A DNA stretch of 64,000 nt from Babylonia areolata. Lineage: Eukaryota; Mollusca; Gastropoda; Neogastropoda; Buccinidae. Below are positions 38,301 through 40,970 of this stretch, piece after piece. The stretch spans positions 30,599,803 to 30,663,802 of the forward strand of contig NC_134906.1 in NCBI RefSeq assembly GCF_041734735.1, written 5' to 3'. Below the pieces are notes generated by a model that searched no databases, had not been told where the DNA came from, and was given only the letters and a program-made list of their open reading frames with translations. The first letter of the stretch is position 1; each line of letters opens with the position of its first letter. The translations under genes were made by a program, and so were the position numbers.

Positions 38301-39761
38301 ACAGCATGACACAGCACAGCACAATATAACACAGCACAGCGTAGCACAGCACAGCATAACACAGCACAGCACAGCATAACACAGCACAGCACAGCATAAC
38401 ACAACACAGCACATTGTACAATGTAACAACAACAATAACAAAAATGTCACTATGCACAGTGGGCCAAGATAGTGCTGATGATAGAGCTGACGGTGACTCC
38501 AGACAAACACACGGCAGAACAGACCACACACAGCACAGCACAGCACAGCACAGCACAGCACAGCACAGCACAGTACAACACAGCACAGCACAACACAGCA
38601 CAGCACAGCACAGCACAGCACAGCACAGCACAACACAGCACAACACAGCACAGCACAACACAGCACAGCACAACACAACACAACACAACACAACACAACA
38701 CTGTATAATGTAATAACACTGTCTGTATGTACAGTGGGCCAAGATAGTGCTGATGATAGAGCTGACGGTGACTCCAGACAAACGCACGGCAGAACAGACC
38801 AAGTACACACAGCCGGCTGCAGGGGGAAAGGGCCGGGTGTTTGTCCTCCGCTGGTATCAGACGGTCAGTGTGTGTGTGTGTGTGTGTGTGCGTGCGTGTG
38901 TTTGGTGTTTGTGTACGTGTACGGTGCATATGTGTGTGCGTGTGTGTGCCTACGCATGACTGTGAATGTCTGTGACAGCTGGAAGACGTGGGTGGAGACT
39001 TTGTATTCTGTTGAAAACATCAAGGACTGATACTGCTGTGTTCATAGTGCGTGTTGTCTGTTGTCATTCTGCTGGTGGTGGTGGTGGTGGTGGTTGTTTT
39101 GGGGGGGCTCCGGGGTGGGGGGTTGGTTGTCTGGTTGGTTTGGTTTGTTGTTTTTTGGGGGTTGGGGGGGGGGGTTGGTTGTCTGGTTGGTTTGGTTTGT
39201 TGTTGTTGTTTTTTTTTTTTGGGGGGGGGGGTTGGTTGTCTGGTTGGTTTGGTTTGTTGTTTTGGGGGGGTCGGGGGGGGGGGGGGGTTGGTTGGTTGTC
39301 TGGTTGGTTTGGTTTGTTGTTGTTGTTTTTGGGGGGTTGGGGGGGGGGTTGGTTGTCTGGTTGGTTTGGTTTGTTGTTGTTTTTTTTTTGGGGGGGGGGT
39401 AGTCTGGTTGGTTTGGTTTGTTGTTGTTGTTTTTGGGGGGTTGGGGGGGGTTGGTTGGCTGGTTGGTTTGGTTTGTTGTTGTTGTTTTTGGGGGGTTGGG
39501 GGGGGTTGGTTGGCTGGTTGGTTTGGTTTGTTGTTGTTTTGAATCTCAGTTCCCGGACATTGAAAAAACAACTTAATTTTGGATTGACGTTGCATTATGC
39601 ATGATGACCAATCACTTTGACACACACGTAGAGCCTGAAGACGTATACTGATGCCTGTGGGTGTGTGGCGCGGCAGGCCGAGGAGAAGGAGGAGATGGAG
39701 AGGTTGAGGGCCCAGAACAAGATCCAGCAGAGGACTCTGGCCAGGAGGAAAAACGCCCTAC
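1215..39761 (+). CDS. TRPV-class cation channel gene, 13 visible exons, 5' end outside window
   Basis: Spliced exons 1215-1404, 4247-4400, 13185-13286, 19168-19317, 29587-29669, 30098-30287, 31238-31345, 32840-32997, 33533-33642, 35688-35836, 38030-38146, 38735-38863 and 39677-39761 join in compatible phases to about 575 residues. Residues 1-149 are ankyrin repeats, 150-227 the linker, 228-504 six membrane segments with a pore loop, 505-575 the cytoplasmic tail. Family knowledge: TRPV channels are tetrameric, Ca2+-permeable plasma-membrane channels; the invertebrate OSM-9/Inactive and OCR/Nanchung proteins act in mechanosensory and chemosensory cilia. Diagnostic pieces are [40 protein letters not shown] and [13 protein letters not shown] cannot tell Inactive/OSM-9 from Nanchung/OCR. 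Introns run from about 0.5 to 10 kb and are filled by tandem repeats. The start codon, promoter and poly(A) signal are not visible. Channel identity is near certain; orthology is not. Confidence 0.93.
1417..2385 (+). repeat. 36-39-bp minisatellite after exon A donor (~25 units)
   Basis: The unit contains GTGAATGTTTCTTTAACCTC followed by TTGTCGCTCTGTGGGA or TTGTCTCTTGTGGGA; the two end forms and GAGTG/GAGGG variants alternate. It starts about 12 nt after the donor at 1405. A diverged unit (TGAATGTATTTCTTTAACCT, about 3303-3322) lies to the right of the two SINEs, so the array once extended further. Confidence 0.95.
2383..2907 (+). mobile_element. tRNA-derived SINE, second family
   Basis: The head has box A TAGCCGAATGG (2390-2400) and a box B-like GGTTTCCAATC (2433-2443). 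The 3' part carries TAAAGCGCTTAGAGCTTGG and AGGCGCTATATAAGTATCCA, which I remember as typical of a widespread molluscan SINE tail. It is inserted at the right edge of the 38-bp minisatellite and abuts the SINE at 2908. Confidence 0.8.
2908..3296 (+). mobile_element. tRNA-derived SINE, same family as 444-846
   Basis: Leu-tRNA-like head with box A TGGCAGAATGG (2913-2923) and a perfect box B GGTTCGAATCC (2967-2977). The core GAGACGATAAACCGAGGTCC matches the element at 444-846. The 3' end ACGTCTCCTTGAGAAACTG matches the fragment at 21731-21874. Confidence 0.85.
3297..3579 (+). other. Intron remnant with old minisatellite unit
   Basis: One diverged 38-bp unit lies near 3303-3322; the rest is unremarkable apart from a short (TTC)n and (AGT)n run at 3498-3536. 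Confidence 0.5.
3580..4246 (+). repeat. Array built from the exon B acceptor and 5' exon edge
   Basis: Long copies at 3581-3633, 3667-3718 and 3826-3858 repeat the acceptor plus about 40 nt of exon B (TACCTGGGGGAGTACCC and GCTTCGCGGC-like). Some fifteen short 33-36-bp units repeat TACCTTCAG|GTACATTTACC followed by TGTGTTGATG. All read in the same direction as the authentic acceptor at 4246. Confidence 0.92.
4247..4400 (+). CDS. TRPV exon B: ankyrin repeats
   Basis: Acceptor CTTCAG ends at 4246; the donor is AAG|GTGTGT at 4401, the first GT of a long GT repeat. The first base completes the Gly codon left by exon A; the exon ends in phase 0. Translation begins [19 protein letters not shown], continues [19 protein letters not shown] and ends [20 protein letters not shown] is conserved in the TRPV ankyrin domain. 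The 5' edge of this exon, with its acceptor, is copied many times just upstream (3581-4246). Confidence 0.93.
4401..4922 (+). repeat. GT-rich microsatellites starting at exon B donor
   Basis: Interrupted (GT)n from 4401 to about 4782, where the first GT is itself the splice donor, then (GA)n(GT)n at 4864-4922. Confidence 0.95.
4923..5550 (+). other. Intron, nothing recognised
   Basis: Mixed-composition sequence without an exon-like open segment or a repeat I recognise. Confidence 0.5.
5555..6790 (+). repeat. 36-38-bp pyrimidine-rich minisatellite (~33 units)
   Basis: The unit is CCATCCACCCCAGTCTGACA followed by (CA)TCCACCCCTTTCTGCT. Units differ by a 2-bp CA indel, CTGCTCC/CTGATCC and CAGTCTG/CAGTGTG. 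The strand asymmetry leaves long stop-free frames on the minus strand that are not genes. CTTTCTGCTCCATCCACCCC followed by AG resembles a 3' splice site. Confidence 0.97.
6788..6926 (+). repeat. ~26-bp tandem repeat (5 units)
   Basis: The unit ATGGCTGTGTCCCCACATAG followed by CTT is repeated, with one 6-bp insertion. Confidence 0.95.
7010..8036 (+). repeat. ~70-90-bp tandem repeat with internal (GTT)n (~14 units)
   Basis: The unit is GTGTACCTGTGTGGAGAGAG, then AAAGGTG(TTG)n, then TGGTGCAGAGTGATTACAAC and AGCACTGTACTAAG. Length differs through the number of TTG triplets (2 to 7), so this is a microsatellite nested in a minisatellite. Confidence 0.95.
8150..8282. repeat. CA/CG alternating purine-pyrimidine tract
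   Basis: (CA)n, then (CG)10-like 8191-8212, then CA and TA dinucleotides. This long alternating run is a classical Z-DNA-prone sequence. Confidence 0.9.
8283..8360 (+). mobile_element. 3' fragment of a SINE related to 61360-61690
   Basis: CCAGACACAGTGAATATGGA matches the CTGGACACAGTGGGTATGAA segment of the element at 61360. Only the tail is present. Confidence 0.45.
8397..8843 (+). repeat. ~144-bp tandem triplication
   Basis: Three nearly identical units begin GTAGTGACACTGCCCTGGTG and include AAGTAAGACAGGTCAGTGAT and GTAATGAGGCCTATCTGGAC. They differ by a few substitutions. Each holds one copy of the roughly 90-bp module that recurs to 11 kb. Confidence 0.95.
8845..9180 (+). mobile_element. 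Dispersed repeat fragment, unknown family
   Basis: GTGTCCGACTACGACCATCA followed by GAACAGAGGAGGCAAGTGCT recurs, with changes, at 30631-30680. The shared sequence at two unrelated intronic sites shows an interspersed element. No RT or tRNA head is visible. Confidence 0.5.
9359..9410 (+). repeat. (GT)n microsatellite
   Basis: About 50 bp of GT with one interruption. Confidence 0.95.
9780..10425 (+). repeat. ~107-bp tandem repeat (5-6 units)
   Basis: The unit includes ATCATCACAACACCAGTTTA, AACAATGTGTTAAGGTGAGA and AATACTGACTTTATCAAAAC. The first unit is diverged; the rest differ by a few bases and a short ATATC indel. Confidence 0.93.
10639..10710. repeat. (TA)n microsatellite, ~36 units
   Basis: Uninterrupted AT dinucleotides, able to extrude a cruciform. 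Confidence 0.97.
11084..11250 (+). repeat. (ACT)n, (AAT/GAT)n, (TA)n and (GT)n run
   Basis: Consecutive simple repeats. Confidence 0.9.
11413..11713 (+). repeat. 37-38-bp AT-rich minisatellite (8 units)
   Basis: The unit is TTGGATGATATGACAATTAT followed by TGCACATAATCAGTGTT. Variation is a T-run length change and a CACAT/CATAT/GACAT substitution. Confidence 0.95.
11738..11842 (+). repeat. (TA)n(GA)n(CATA)n compound microsatellite
   Basis: Direct reading of the sequence. Confidence 0.95.
11843..12054. other. AT-rich intron, nothing recognised
   Basis: No exon-like or repeat signal. Confidence 0.5.
12055..12430 (+). repeat. (CT)n tracts
   Basis: Two long CT tracts (12055-12151 and 12241-12425) separated by about 90 bp of ordinary sequence. 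Mirror-symmetric polypyrimidine can form triplex DNA. Confidence 0.95.
12431..12826. other. Intron, nothing recognised
   Basis: Contains one local direct repeat, GTGAACGTGAAGATGT twice (12599-12633). No exon matched the TRPV frame. Confidence 0.5.
12827..12990 (+). repeat. C-run, (CT)n and G-runs
   Basis: C9(CT)n at 12827-12891 and two G-rich runs at 12931-12970. Confidence 0.95.
13080..13181 (+). repeat. (GT)n immediately upstream of exon C acceptor
   Basis: GT dinucleotides run to within three bases of the GCAG acceptor at 13181-13184. Confidence 0.97.
13185..13286 (+). CDS. TRPV exon C: last ankyrin repeat
   Basis: Acceptor GCAG ends at 13184 directly after a roughly 95-bp GT repeat; donor GTACGT at 13287. 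The 102-nt exon is phase 0 at both ends. It encodes [17 protein letters not shown] and [17 protein letters not shown], with the [11 protein letters not shown] ankyrin motif. The normal polypyrimidine tract is replaced by TG dinucleotides. The donor is followed within about 10 nt by a 3.9-kb G/T-rich array. Confidence 0.93.
13296..17195 (+). repeat. 3.9-kb G/T-rich array of ~20-38-bp units
   Basis: Units are combinations of TGTGTAGTGTGGGGTTGTG with TTGTGTG or TTGCTGTGT; short and long forms alternate irregularly. C is almost absent from the + strand. It starts about 10 nt after the exon C donor. The long stop-free minus-strand frame (His/Thr/Gln-rich) is a by-product. Confidence 0.97.
17196..17599 (+). 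other. Non-array segment between two G/T arrays, dispersed repeat
   Basis: Contains GGGCTTTTCGCCCGCG (17352-17367) and a TTTCCTCCGAGTGGTC segment. A diverged relative lies at 22630-22760. No exon signal. Confidence 0.45.
17600..18655 (+). repeat. G/T-rich array, second type (GTGTGGGGTTGGGT-like)
   Basis: Units such as TTGTGTTATGTCGTGTGGGG and (GGGTT)n. At 18100-18345 runs of GGGTTGGGTTGGGT with GGGG meet the four-G-tract rule for G-quadruplexes on the + (non-template) strand. It is related in composition to the 13.3-17.2 kb array but has a different unit. Confidence 0.95.
18758..19020 (+). repeat. (TA)n(GA)n and (CA)n(TA)n(GATA)n compound repeats
   Basis: Simple repeats from 18758 to 18802 and from 18884 to 18979. 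Confidence 0.95.
19040..19116 (+). pseudogene. Truncated duplicate of TRPV exon D
   Basis: Seventy-seven nucleotides match the start of exon D (19168-19244), reading [19 protein letters not shown] then TSAGYPI. I see one difference in the matched part (Cys to Ser codon change in TCAGYP). An AG precedes it (TCTAG), but the downstream half and donor are missing, replaced by ATCTATA-type repeats. It is a tandem duplication with a 128-bp step. Confidence 0.93.
19168..19317 (+). CDS. TRPV exon D: linker between ankyrin domain and S1
   Basis: Acceptor TTGACAG ends at 19167; donor GTCAGT at 19318; phase 0 at both ends, 150 nt. It encodes [19 protein letters not shown], then [19 protein letters not shown] and ends SALNLIVYG. 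The EREVFW, TCAGYP and SALNL stretches are, from memory, conserved in insect and nematode TRPV proteins at this point. The first 77 nt are duplicated 128 bp upstream at 19040-19116. Confidence 0.92.
19405..21175 (+). repeat. ~60-bp minisatellite with C homopolymers (~28 units)
   Basis: The unit is (C)8-18 TCACAACACACACAGCAA, then TATTCAGTATCGTCTGGTGT and A(A/G)C(A/G)CCACGTACA. TGGTGTAACACCA inside each unit is an inverted repeat. Two units (19980-20025 and 21104-21150) carry the same 24-bp insert with GTTTTCCTGACGTTACTC, a marker for block duplication. Confidence 0.97.
21178..21480 (+). repeat. (TA)n and (GT)n microsatellites
   Basis: TA-rich 21178-21213, GTAA repeats 21277-21292, GT runs 21297-21327 and 21407-21479. 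Confidence 0.95.
21610..21730 (+). repeat. (ATT/ACT)n AT-rich microsatellite
   Basis: TATTATTATTACTATT-type triplets up to the SINE fragment. Confidence 0.85.
21731..21875 (+). mobile_element. 3' fragment of a tRNA-SINE
   Basis: CAAGGCCTGACTAAGCGCGT, GGATTTGTCGGAACGCAGTG and CTCCTTGAGCTACTGAAACT match the 3' part of the SINE at 2908-3296. It ends in an (ACTGAA)n/(ACTGAT)n tail. The head is absent, a 5' truncation. Confidence 0.85.
21965..22060 (+). repeat. GT/GC dinucleotide tract
   Basis: Alternating purine-pyrimidine with a CG-rich centre at 21996-22007; Z-DNA-prone. Confidence 0.9.
22380..22490 (+). repeat. C-rich polypyrimidine tract
   Basis: (CCCTCTCCCT)n and C runs. Confidence 0.9.
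22500..22800 (+). other. Unique-looking intron, diverged copy of 17.35-kb segment
   Basis: GGCTTTGCGCCCGCG (22635-22649) and TTTTCTCCGGGTGGCC (22729-22744) correspond in order and spacing to 17352-17470. No exon was recognised. Confidence 0.4.
22805..23797 (+). repeat. 32-bp minisatellite (~31 units)
   Basis: The unit is GTGTGTCGTCTGTTATTTCT followed by GTTTCCAACGAG. Variants are G/C after GAG, TCG/TTG, and single-base deletions (TTATTCTG, CCTACAG). Confidence 0.97.
23915..27118 (+). repeat. 3.2-kb array: conserved ~45-bp block plus variable C-rich spacer (~43 units)
   Basis: Each unit has a nearly invariant block (TCACTGTCTTGTTGGCTTTG, then TACATCTGGCTTTGTCTTCC, then TG) and a spacer of CCCCCTCCCC-type sequence of about 15 to 85 bp. 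The invariant block contrasts sharply with the length-unstable spacer. Multi-unit spacer patterns recur (for example 25.3-25.5 and 26.35-26.5 kb), showing block duplications. All three plus-strand frames are open over long stretches because the unit lacks stops. Confidence 0.97.
27119..27495 (+). repeat. 30-bp minisatellite (13 units)
   Basis: The unit is GCATAGTGCTTCAGTCTCTT followed by GTTGTGTCGT. It follows the C-rich array directly: the first GCATAGTGCTTC replaces the C spacer after CTTCCT. Confidence 0.97.
27500..28900 (+). other. Intron, mostly single-copy apart from the 125-bp module
   Basis: Holds copies of the recurring module (27863-27993, 28114-28260, 28560-28650) and a short (GT)n at 28060-28092. 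No exon was found. Confidence 0.5.
28905..29052 (+). repeat. 15-bp repeat in two alternating forms
   Basis: GAACACTTTATTAAA and GAACACTTTAGGGAA alternate, with one run of two ATTAAA forms, giving a 30-bp higher-order unit. Confidence 0.97.
29235..29582 (+). repeat. GT-rich tract upstream of exon E
   Basis: Interrupted GT repeats with GGTTGGTGTGTGTG units ending at the TTGGCAG acceptor. Confidence 0.95.
29587..29669 (+). CDS. TRPV exon E: pre-S1 helix
   Basis: Acceptor TTGGCAG ends at 29586 after GT repeats; donor AG|GTGAGG at 29670. Phase 0 in, two bases out. It reads [17 protein letters not shown] then [10 protein letters not shown]. The M-D-G-L-I and K-W-x-T-F-V motifs lead into S1 in TRPV proteins. 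The last 29 nt of the exon with 27 nt of intron form a 56-bp unit present three times in tandem, so near-identical donors recur at 29726 and 29782. Confidence 0.92.
29641..29784 (+). repeat. 56-bp triplication spanning the exon E donor
   Basis: Starts at 29641, 29697 and 29753. Each copy has the last 29 nt of exon E (GAGAAATGGAAAACTTTCGT then CAGGTTCAG) and 27 nt of intron (GTGAGGCAATAGAGGTAAAA). Copies 1 and 2 are identical; copy 3 diverges four bases after its GT. Confidence 0.97.
29800..30060 (+). repeat. CA-rich tract and C-rich tract upstream of exon F
   Basis: (CA)n with ACACCACATACAC units, then CCACCCCCACC-like sequence. Confidence 0.95.
30098..30287 (+). CDS. TRPV exon F: S1 and S1-S2 extracellular loop
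   Basis: Acceptor GTGACAG ends at 30097; donor GTACGT at 30288. One base completes the Arg codon from exon E; phase 0 out. S1 is [17 protein letters not shown] (residues 232-248). The following loop begins RPG, as in insect TRPVs, and carries two N-glycosylation sequons, N259-D-T and N273-R-T, and cysteines 255, 267 and 279. It ends [10 protein letters not shown] before S2. Confidence 0.93.
30360..30600 (+). repeat. AAT/GAT/ACT trinucleotide tract
   Basis: (TACTAC)n and (GATGAT)n patches follow the exon F donor. Confidence 0.85.
30630..30682 (+). mobile_element. Fragment of the dispersed repeat seen at 8845
   Basis: GTTCGACTATGACCATCAGA followed by ACAGCAGAGGAGG matches 8859-8890. Confidence 0.55.
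30683..31116 (+). repeat. 26-30-bp minisatellite (~14 units)
   Basis: The unit is CATTGACGTCTTCCCTGAAA followed by ACACTTCATT. A 4-bp ATTC indel makes 26-bp units. Later units have CACATCTTCC in place of GACGTCTTCC. Confidence 0.96.
31170..31233 (+). repeat. (GT)n upstream of exon G acceptor
   Basis: GT repeats end four bases before CCAG. Confidence 0.96.
31238..31345 (+). CDS. TRPV exon G: S2
   Basis: Acceptor TGCCAG ends at 31237 after GT repeats; donor CTG|GTCTGT at 31346; phase 0 both ends, 108 nt. S2 is [19 protein letters not shown] (residues 293-311), followed by [15 protein letters not shown], the S2-S3 linker. A 20-bp array starts exactly at this donor and repeats its sequence. Confidence 0.92.
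31341..32276 (+). repeat. 20-bp array built from exon G donor (~45 units)
   Basis: The unit is CACTCTG|GTCTGTACACTGT or CACTGTG|GTCTGTACACTGT. The authentic junction CCACTCTG|GTCTGTACACTG is the first unit. Variants are GTGTGTA, GTCAGTA and GTCAATA. Near the right end 12-bp deletions shorten units. Confidence 0.96.
32277..32474 (+). other. Intron, nothing recognised
   Basis: Short unique stretch. Confidence 0.5.
32475..32835 (+). repeat. 28-33-bp array with CACGTG core, upstream of exon H
   Basis: The unit is GTGAAGCGTGCATCACGTGC followed by CGTGCTGTGTGTT. Nine of eleven units contain the palindrome CACGTG; two have CACGTT. Confidence 0.96.
32840..32997 (+). CDS. TRPV exon H: S3 and S4
   Basis: Acceptor GTGACAG ends at 32839; donor CG|GTCAGT at 32998; phase 0 in, two bases out. 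After CASHAPAK, S3 is [16 protein letters not shown] (335-350) and S4 is [18 protein letters not shown] (360-377), ending [11 protein letters not shown] followed by G-x-x-T-V-G-P is a strong TRPV signature. S4 lacks the regular arginine ladder of voltage-gated channels, as expected for TRPV. A nearer AG at 32849 would break phase and was not used. Confidence 0.93.
33130..33430 (+). repeat. C-run, (CT)n, T-rich and (CT)n(CA)n tracts
   Basis: Simple repeats at 33140-33170 and 33335-33424, upstream of exon I. Confidence 0.93.
33533..33642 (+). CDS. TRPV exon I: S4-S5 linker and S5
   Basis: Acceptor CCACAG ends at 33532; donor AAG|GTGATT at 33643. One base completes Arg379 and one base is passed on. 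It encodes [19 protein letters not shown] and then [17 protein letters not shown] (S5, about 399-415). [10 protein letters not shown] and G-D-L-L-R-F are hallmark TRPV residues. A 50-bp array begins at this donor and each unit repeats the AAG|GTGATT junction. Confidence 0.94.
33640..35138 (+). repeat. ~50-bp array built from exon I donor (~29 units)
   Basis: The unit is TCTGATGATCAAG|GTGATTG, then TCATGTTGTCATCGTTTTCC, then ATTGGTGTAG. It starts at the authentic junction CTCGCAAG|GTGATTGTC. Variants are GTCATC(G/A) and 3-6-bp deletions of TTGTCA. Confidence 0.97.
35140..35390 (+). repeat. G-run, (TCTG)n and (CT)n tracts
   Basis: G14 near 35138-35154, (TGTC)n 35299-35338 and (CT)n 35339-35374. 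Confidence 0.95.
35423..35640 (+). repeat. (GATGGT)n-type trinucleotide array
   Basis: GATGAT and GGTGGT triplets with ATTATGGTGGTGATGATC units, upstream of exon J. Confidence 0.93.
35688..35836 (+). CDS. TRPV exon J: pore helix, selectivity filter, outer pore
   Basis: Acceptor GTTGCAG ends at 35687; donor AAG|GTACTG at 35837. Two bases complete Ala416; phase 0 out. It reads [18 protein letters not shown], then [17 protein letters not shown] (434-450) and ends SSPFMQLTK. The pore helix is P435-S442 and the filter region is V443-G444-D445-F446-D447-D448. A Gly-Asp pair occupies the filter position as in mammalian TRPV1-4, here followed by two more acidic residues. Confidence 0.93.
35870..36695 (+). 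repeat. ~73-bp tandem repeat after exon J (~11 units)
   Basis: The unit contains GTTTACTGGTGGGTTGTTGA, AAGCTTCACTGACTATAGTA and TGTGGTGAAACACAGGGGTT. The first, diverged unit begins within 40 nt of the donor at 35837. Confidence 0.96.
36864..38029 (+). repeat. 16/22-bp array built from exon K acceptor (~60 units)
   Basis: Units are GACAG|GTGATGTTGGT and TTTGACAG|GTGATGTTTGT. The last unit is the authentic acceptor and the first codons of exon K (GTG ATG TTT GTG). The opposite strand shows long stop-free His/Thr/Pro-rich frames that are not genes. Confidence 0.97.
38030..38146 (+). CDS. TRPV exon K: S6 and channel gate
   Basis: Acceptor TTTGACAG ends at 38029; donor CAG|GTCAGT at 38147; phase 0 both ends, 117 nt. 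S6 is [18 protein letters not shown] (466-483), continuing [15 protein letters not shown], the most conserved stretch of invertebrate TRPVs, and ending KEWFRQ. Both edges are embedded in arrays made from the exon's own ends: GACAG|GTGATGTT units upstream and TTCAGACAG|GTCAGT units downstream. Confidence 0.95.
38135..38278 (+). repeat. 20-bp array built from exon K donor (~7 units)
   Basis: The unit GGTTCAGACAG|GTCAGTACT repeats the exon end (TGG TTC AGA CAG) and its donor. The first unit is the authentic site at 38146/38147. Confidence 0.97.
38279..38730 (+). repeat. (CACAG)n/(CACAA)n pentamer arrays flanking an exon L copy
   Basis: CAGCACAGCACAACACAGCA-type sequence at 38279-38410 and 38525-38700 with ATAAC variants. 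Confidence 0.95.
38410..38525 (+). pseudogene. Truncated duplicate of TRPV exon L with its acceptor
   Basis: 38460-38525 repeats the first 22 codons of exon L with one visible substitution (CGC to CAC, Arg to His). About 50 nt of upstream intron (CATTGTACAATGTAA-like) are also shared with 38697-38734. The 3' half and donor are replaced by CACAG repeats. Confidence 0.95.
38735..38863 (+). CDS. TRPV exon L: TRP-box region and proximal C-terminus
   Basis: Acceptor TGTACAG ends at 38734; donor ACG|GTCAGT at 38864; phase 0 both ends, 129 nt. It begins [16 protein letters not shown] and ends [11 protein letters not shown]. With EWFRQ of exon K this forms the TRP-box-like helix; the later V-L-R segment matches the VLR/FLR strand of TRPV C-termini. 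Its first 66 nt plus upstream intron are duplicated at about 38410-38525. Confidence 0.93.
38864..38960 (+). repeat. (GT)n starting at exon L donor
   Basis: GTCAG|(GT)n, then interrupted GT to about 38950. Confidence 0.95.
39070..39540 (+). repeat. ~57-bp G/T array (8 units)
   Basis: The unit is TTGGTTGTCTGGTTGGTTTG, then GTTTGTTGTTGTTG(T)n(G)n. T-run and G-run lengths vary. Confidence 0.96.
39677..39761 (+). CDS. TRPV exon M: charged C-terminal helix
   Basis: Acceptor GCGGCAG ends at 39676; candidate donor C|GTAAGA at 39762, phase 1. It reads [17 protein letters not shown] then [11 protein letters not shown], a highly charged probable coiled-coil or amphipathic helix. The exon could instead run through the GTAAGA and end at the TGA at 39821-39823, adding [20 protein letters not shown]. 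The repeated AAAAACGCC either side of the GTAAG is a local duplication. Phase from exon L and the clean acceptor support the exon; its 3' edge is uncertain. Confidence 0.8.
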
Positions 39762-39849
39762 GTAAGAAAAACGCCCGGACAATTTTCACACACCTCGTTC
39801 GCGAGGGCAGACAGAACATATGATGGAAAACTGGCTTCCTTCCCTGTGG

Positions 39850-40376
39850 GGGTGTGGGCGTGTGGGTGTGCGTGTGGGTGCGTGCGTGTGTGTATGTGTG
39901 TGCGTGTGTGTGTGTGCGTGTGTGTGTGTGTGTGTGTGTGCATGTATGTGTGTGCGCGTTAGTGCGTGCGTGCGTGCGTGTCTGTGTGGGTGTGTCGGTG
40001 TGTATCTGTGTTTCTTTGTGCACGCGCGCGTGTGTGTGCGTGTGGGTGCGTGCGTGTGTGTATGTGTGTGCGTGTGTGTGTGTGCGTGTGTGTGTGTGTG
40101 TGTGTGCATGTATGTGTGTGCGCGTTAGTGCGTGCGTGCGTGCGTGTCTGTGTGGGTGTGTCGGTGTGTATCTGTGTTTCTTTGTGCACGCGCGCGTGTG
40201 TGTGCGTGTGTGCGCGCGCGTGTGCGTGTGTTCGTGTGTGTGTGTGAGACTGAGACTGTGAGTGAAAGAGGGAGAAAGAAAAACTCTGTGTGTGTGTGTA
40301 TGTGTGCATGCGCGCGTGCGTGCATGTGTGTGTGTGTGTGCTTGCGTATGTGTGTGAGAGAGAGAGAGACCGACGG

Positions 40377-40426
<50 letters not shown>

Positions 40427-40430
40427 AAAT
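39850..40430 (+). repeat. GT/GC-rich tract including a ~168-bp direct duplication
   Basis: The copy at about 39868-40035 recurs at about 40036-40203 (GTGTGCGCGTTAGTGCGTGC and GTATCTGTGTTTCTTTGTGC in both). GT and GA runs follow. Confidence 0.93.
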
Positions 40431-40970
40431 CTGTAAACAGCCAGGTAATATTTGCTTTGAGAATCGTGATTGGTTTTTTGGTTTTTGATAACTTTTCAAT
40501 CCTGCTGACATGTTTAATTTTCTATTTGGAGAAAAATATTGACACAAGGGATGCATAATTGTGCAAAAAGTTGTCATGATGATAATGATTGTGTAAGACA
40601 CACTGATGATATCTGCTGGTGCTTTTTGAAACAGGATATTTCAGGACATGACGACTCTCTCTGGGCTTTGGGGATGGCTTTTAGTCAGCCAACAGCATAC
40701 AATGATTGGTTTGATCGTGCATGTCATACTGGAATTATCATCTTGTTTCAGTCGTTTTGGGAATATTCGTTTCTGTCAATATTTGGATGGGACTGATGTT
40801 GATTGTGTTGTTGTTTGGTTTGCTTGGCTTTATTGGTTGATTTACACTGGGTTTTATTTAGTTCTGACTCATATATTAAAGAAATCACACTCTGTCAAGT
40901 ACATGCTGTGATTCTGTTTTCGTCATGTTTCCATTTTGTTTTTAGCTTTTGGTACCTTTCCCTCTGGAAG
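40431..40970 (+). other. Single-copy stretch, nothing recognised
   Basis: AT-rich. Short open frames exist but show no domain or splice context I trust. It could be intron or 3' flank of the TRPV gene. Confidence 0.5.

Noticed and set aside
40539-40911. Short open frames of 85-91 codons
   Set aside because: No start context, domain, splice phase or repeat support.
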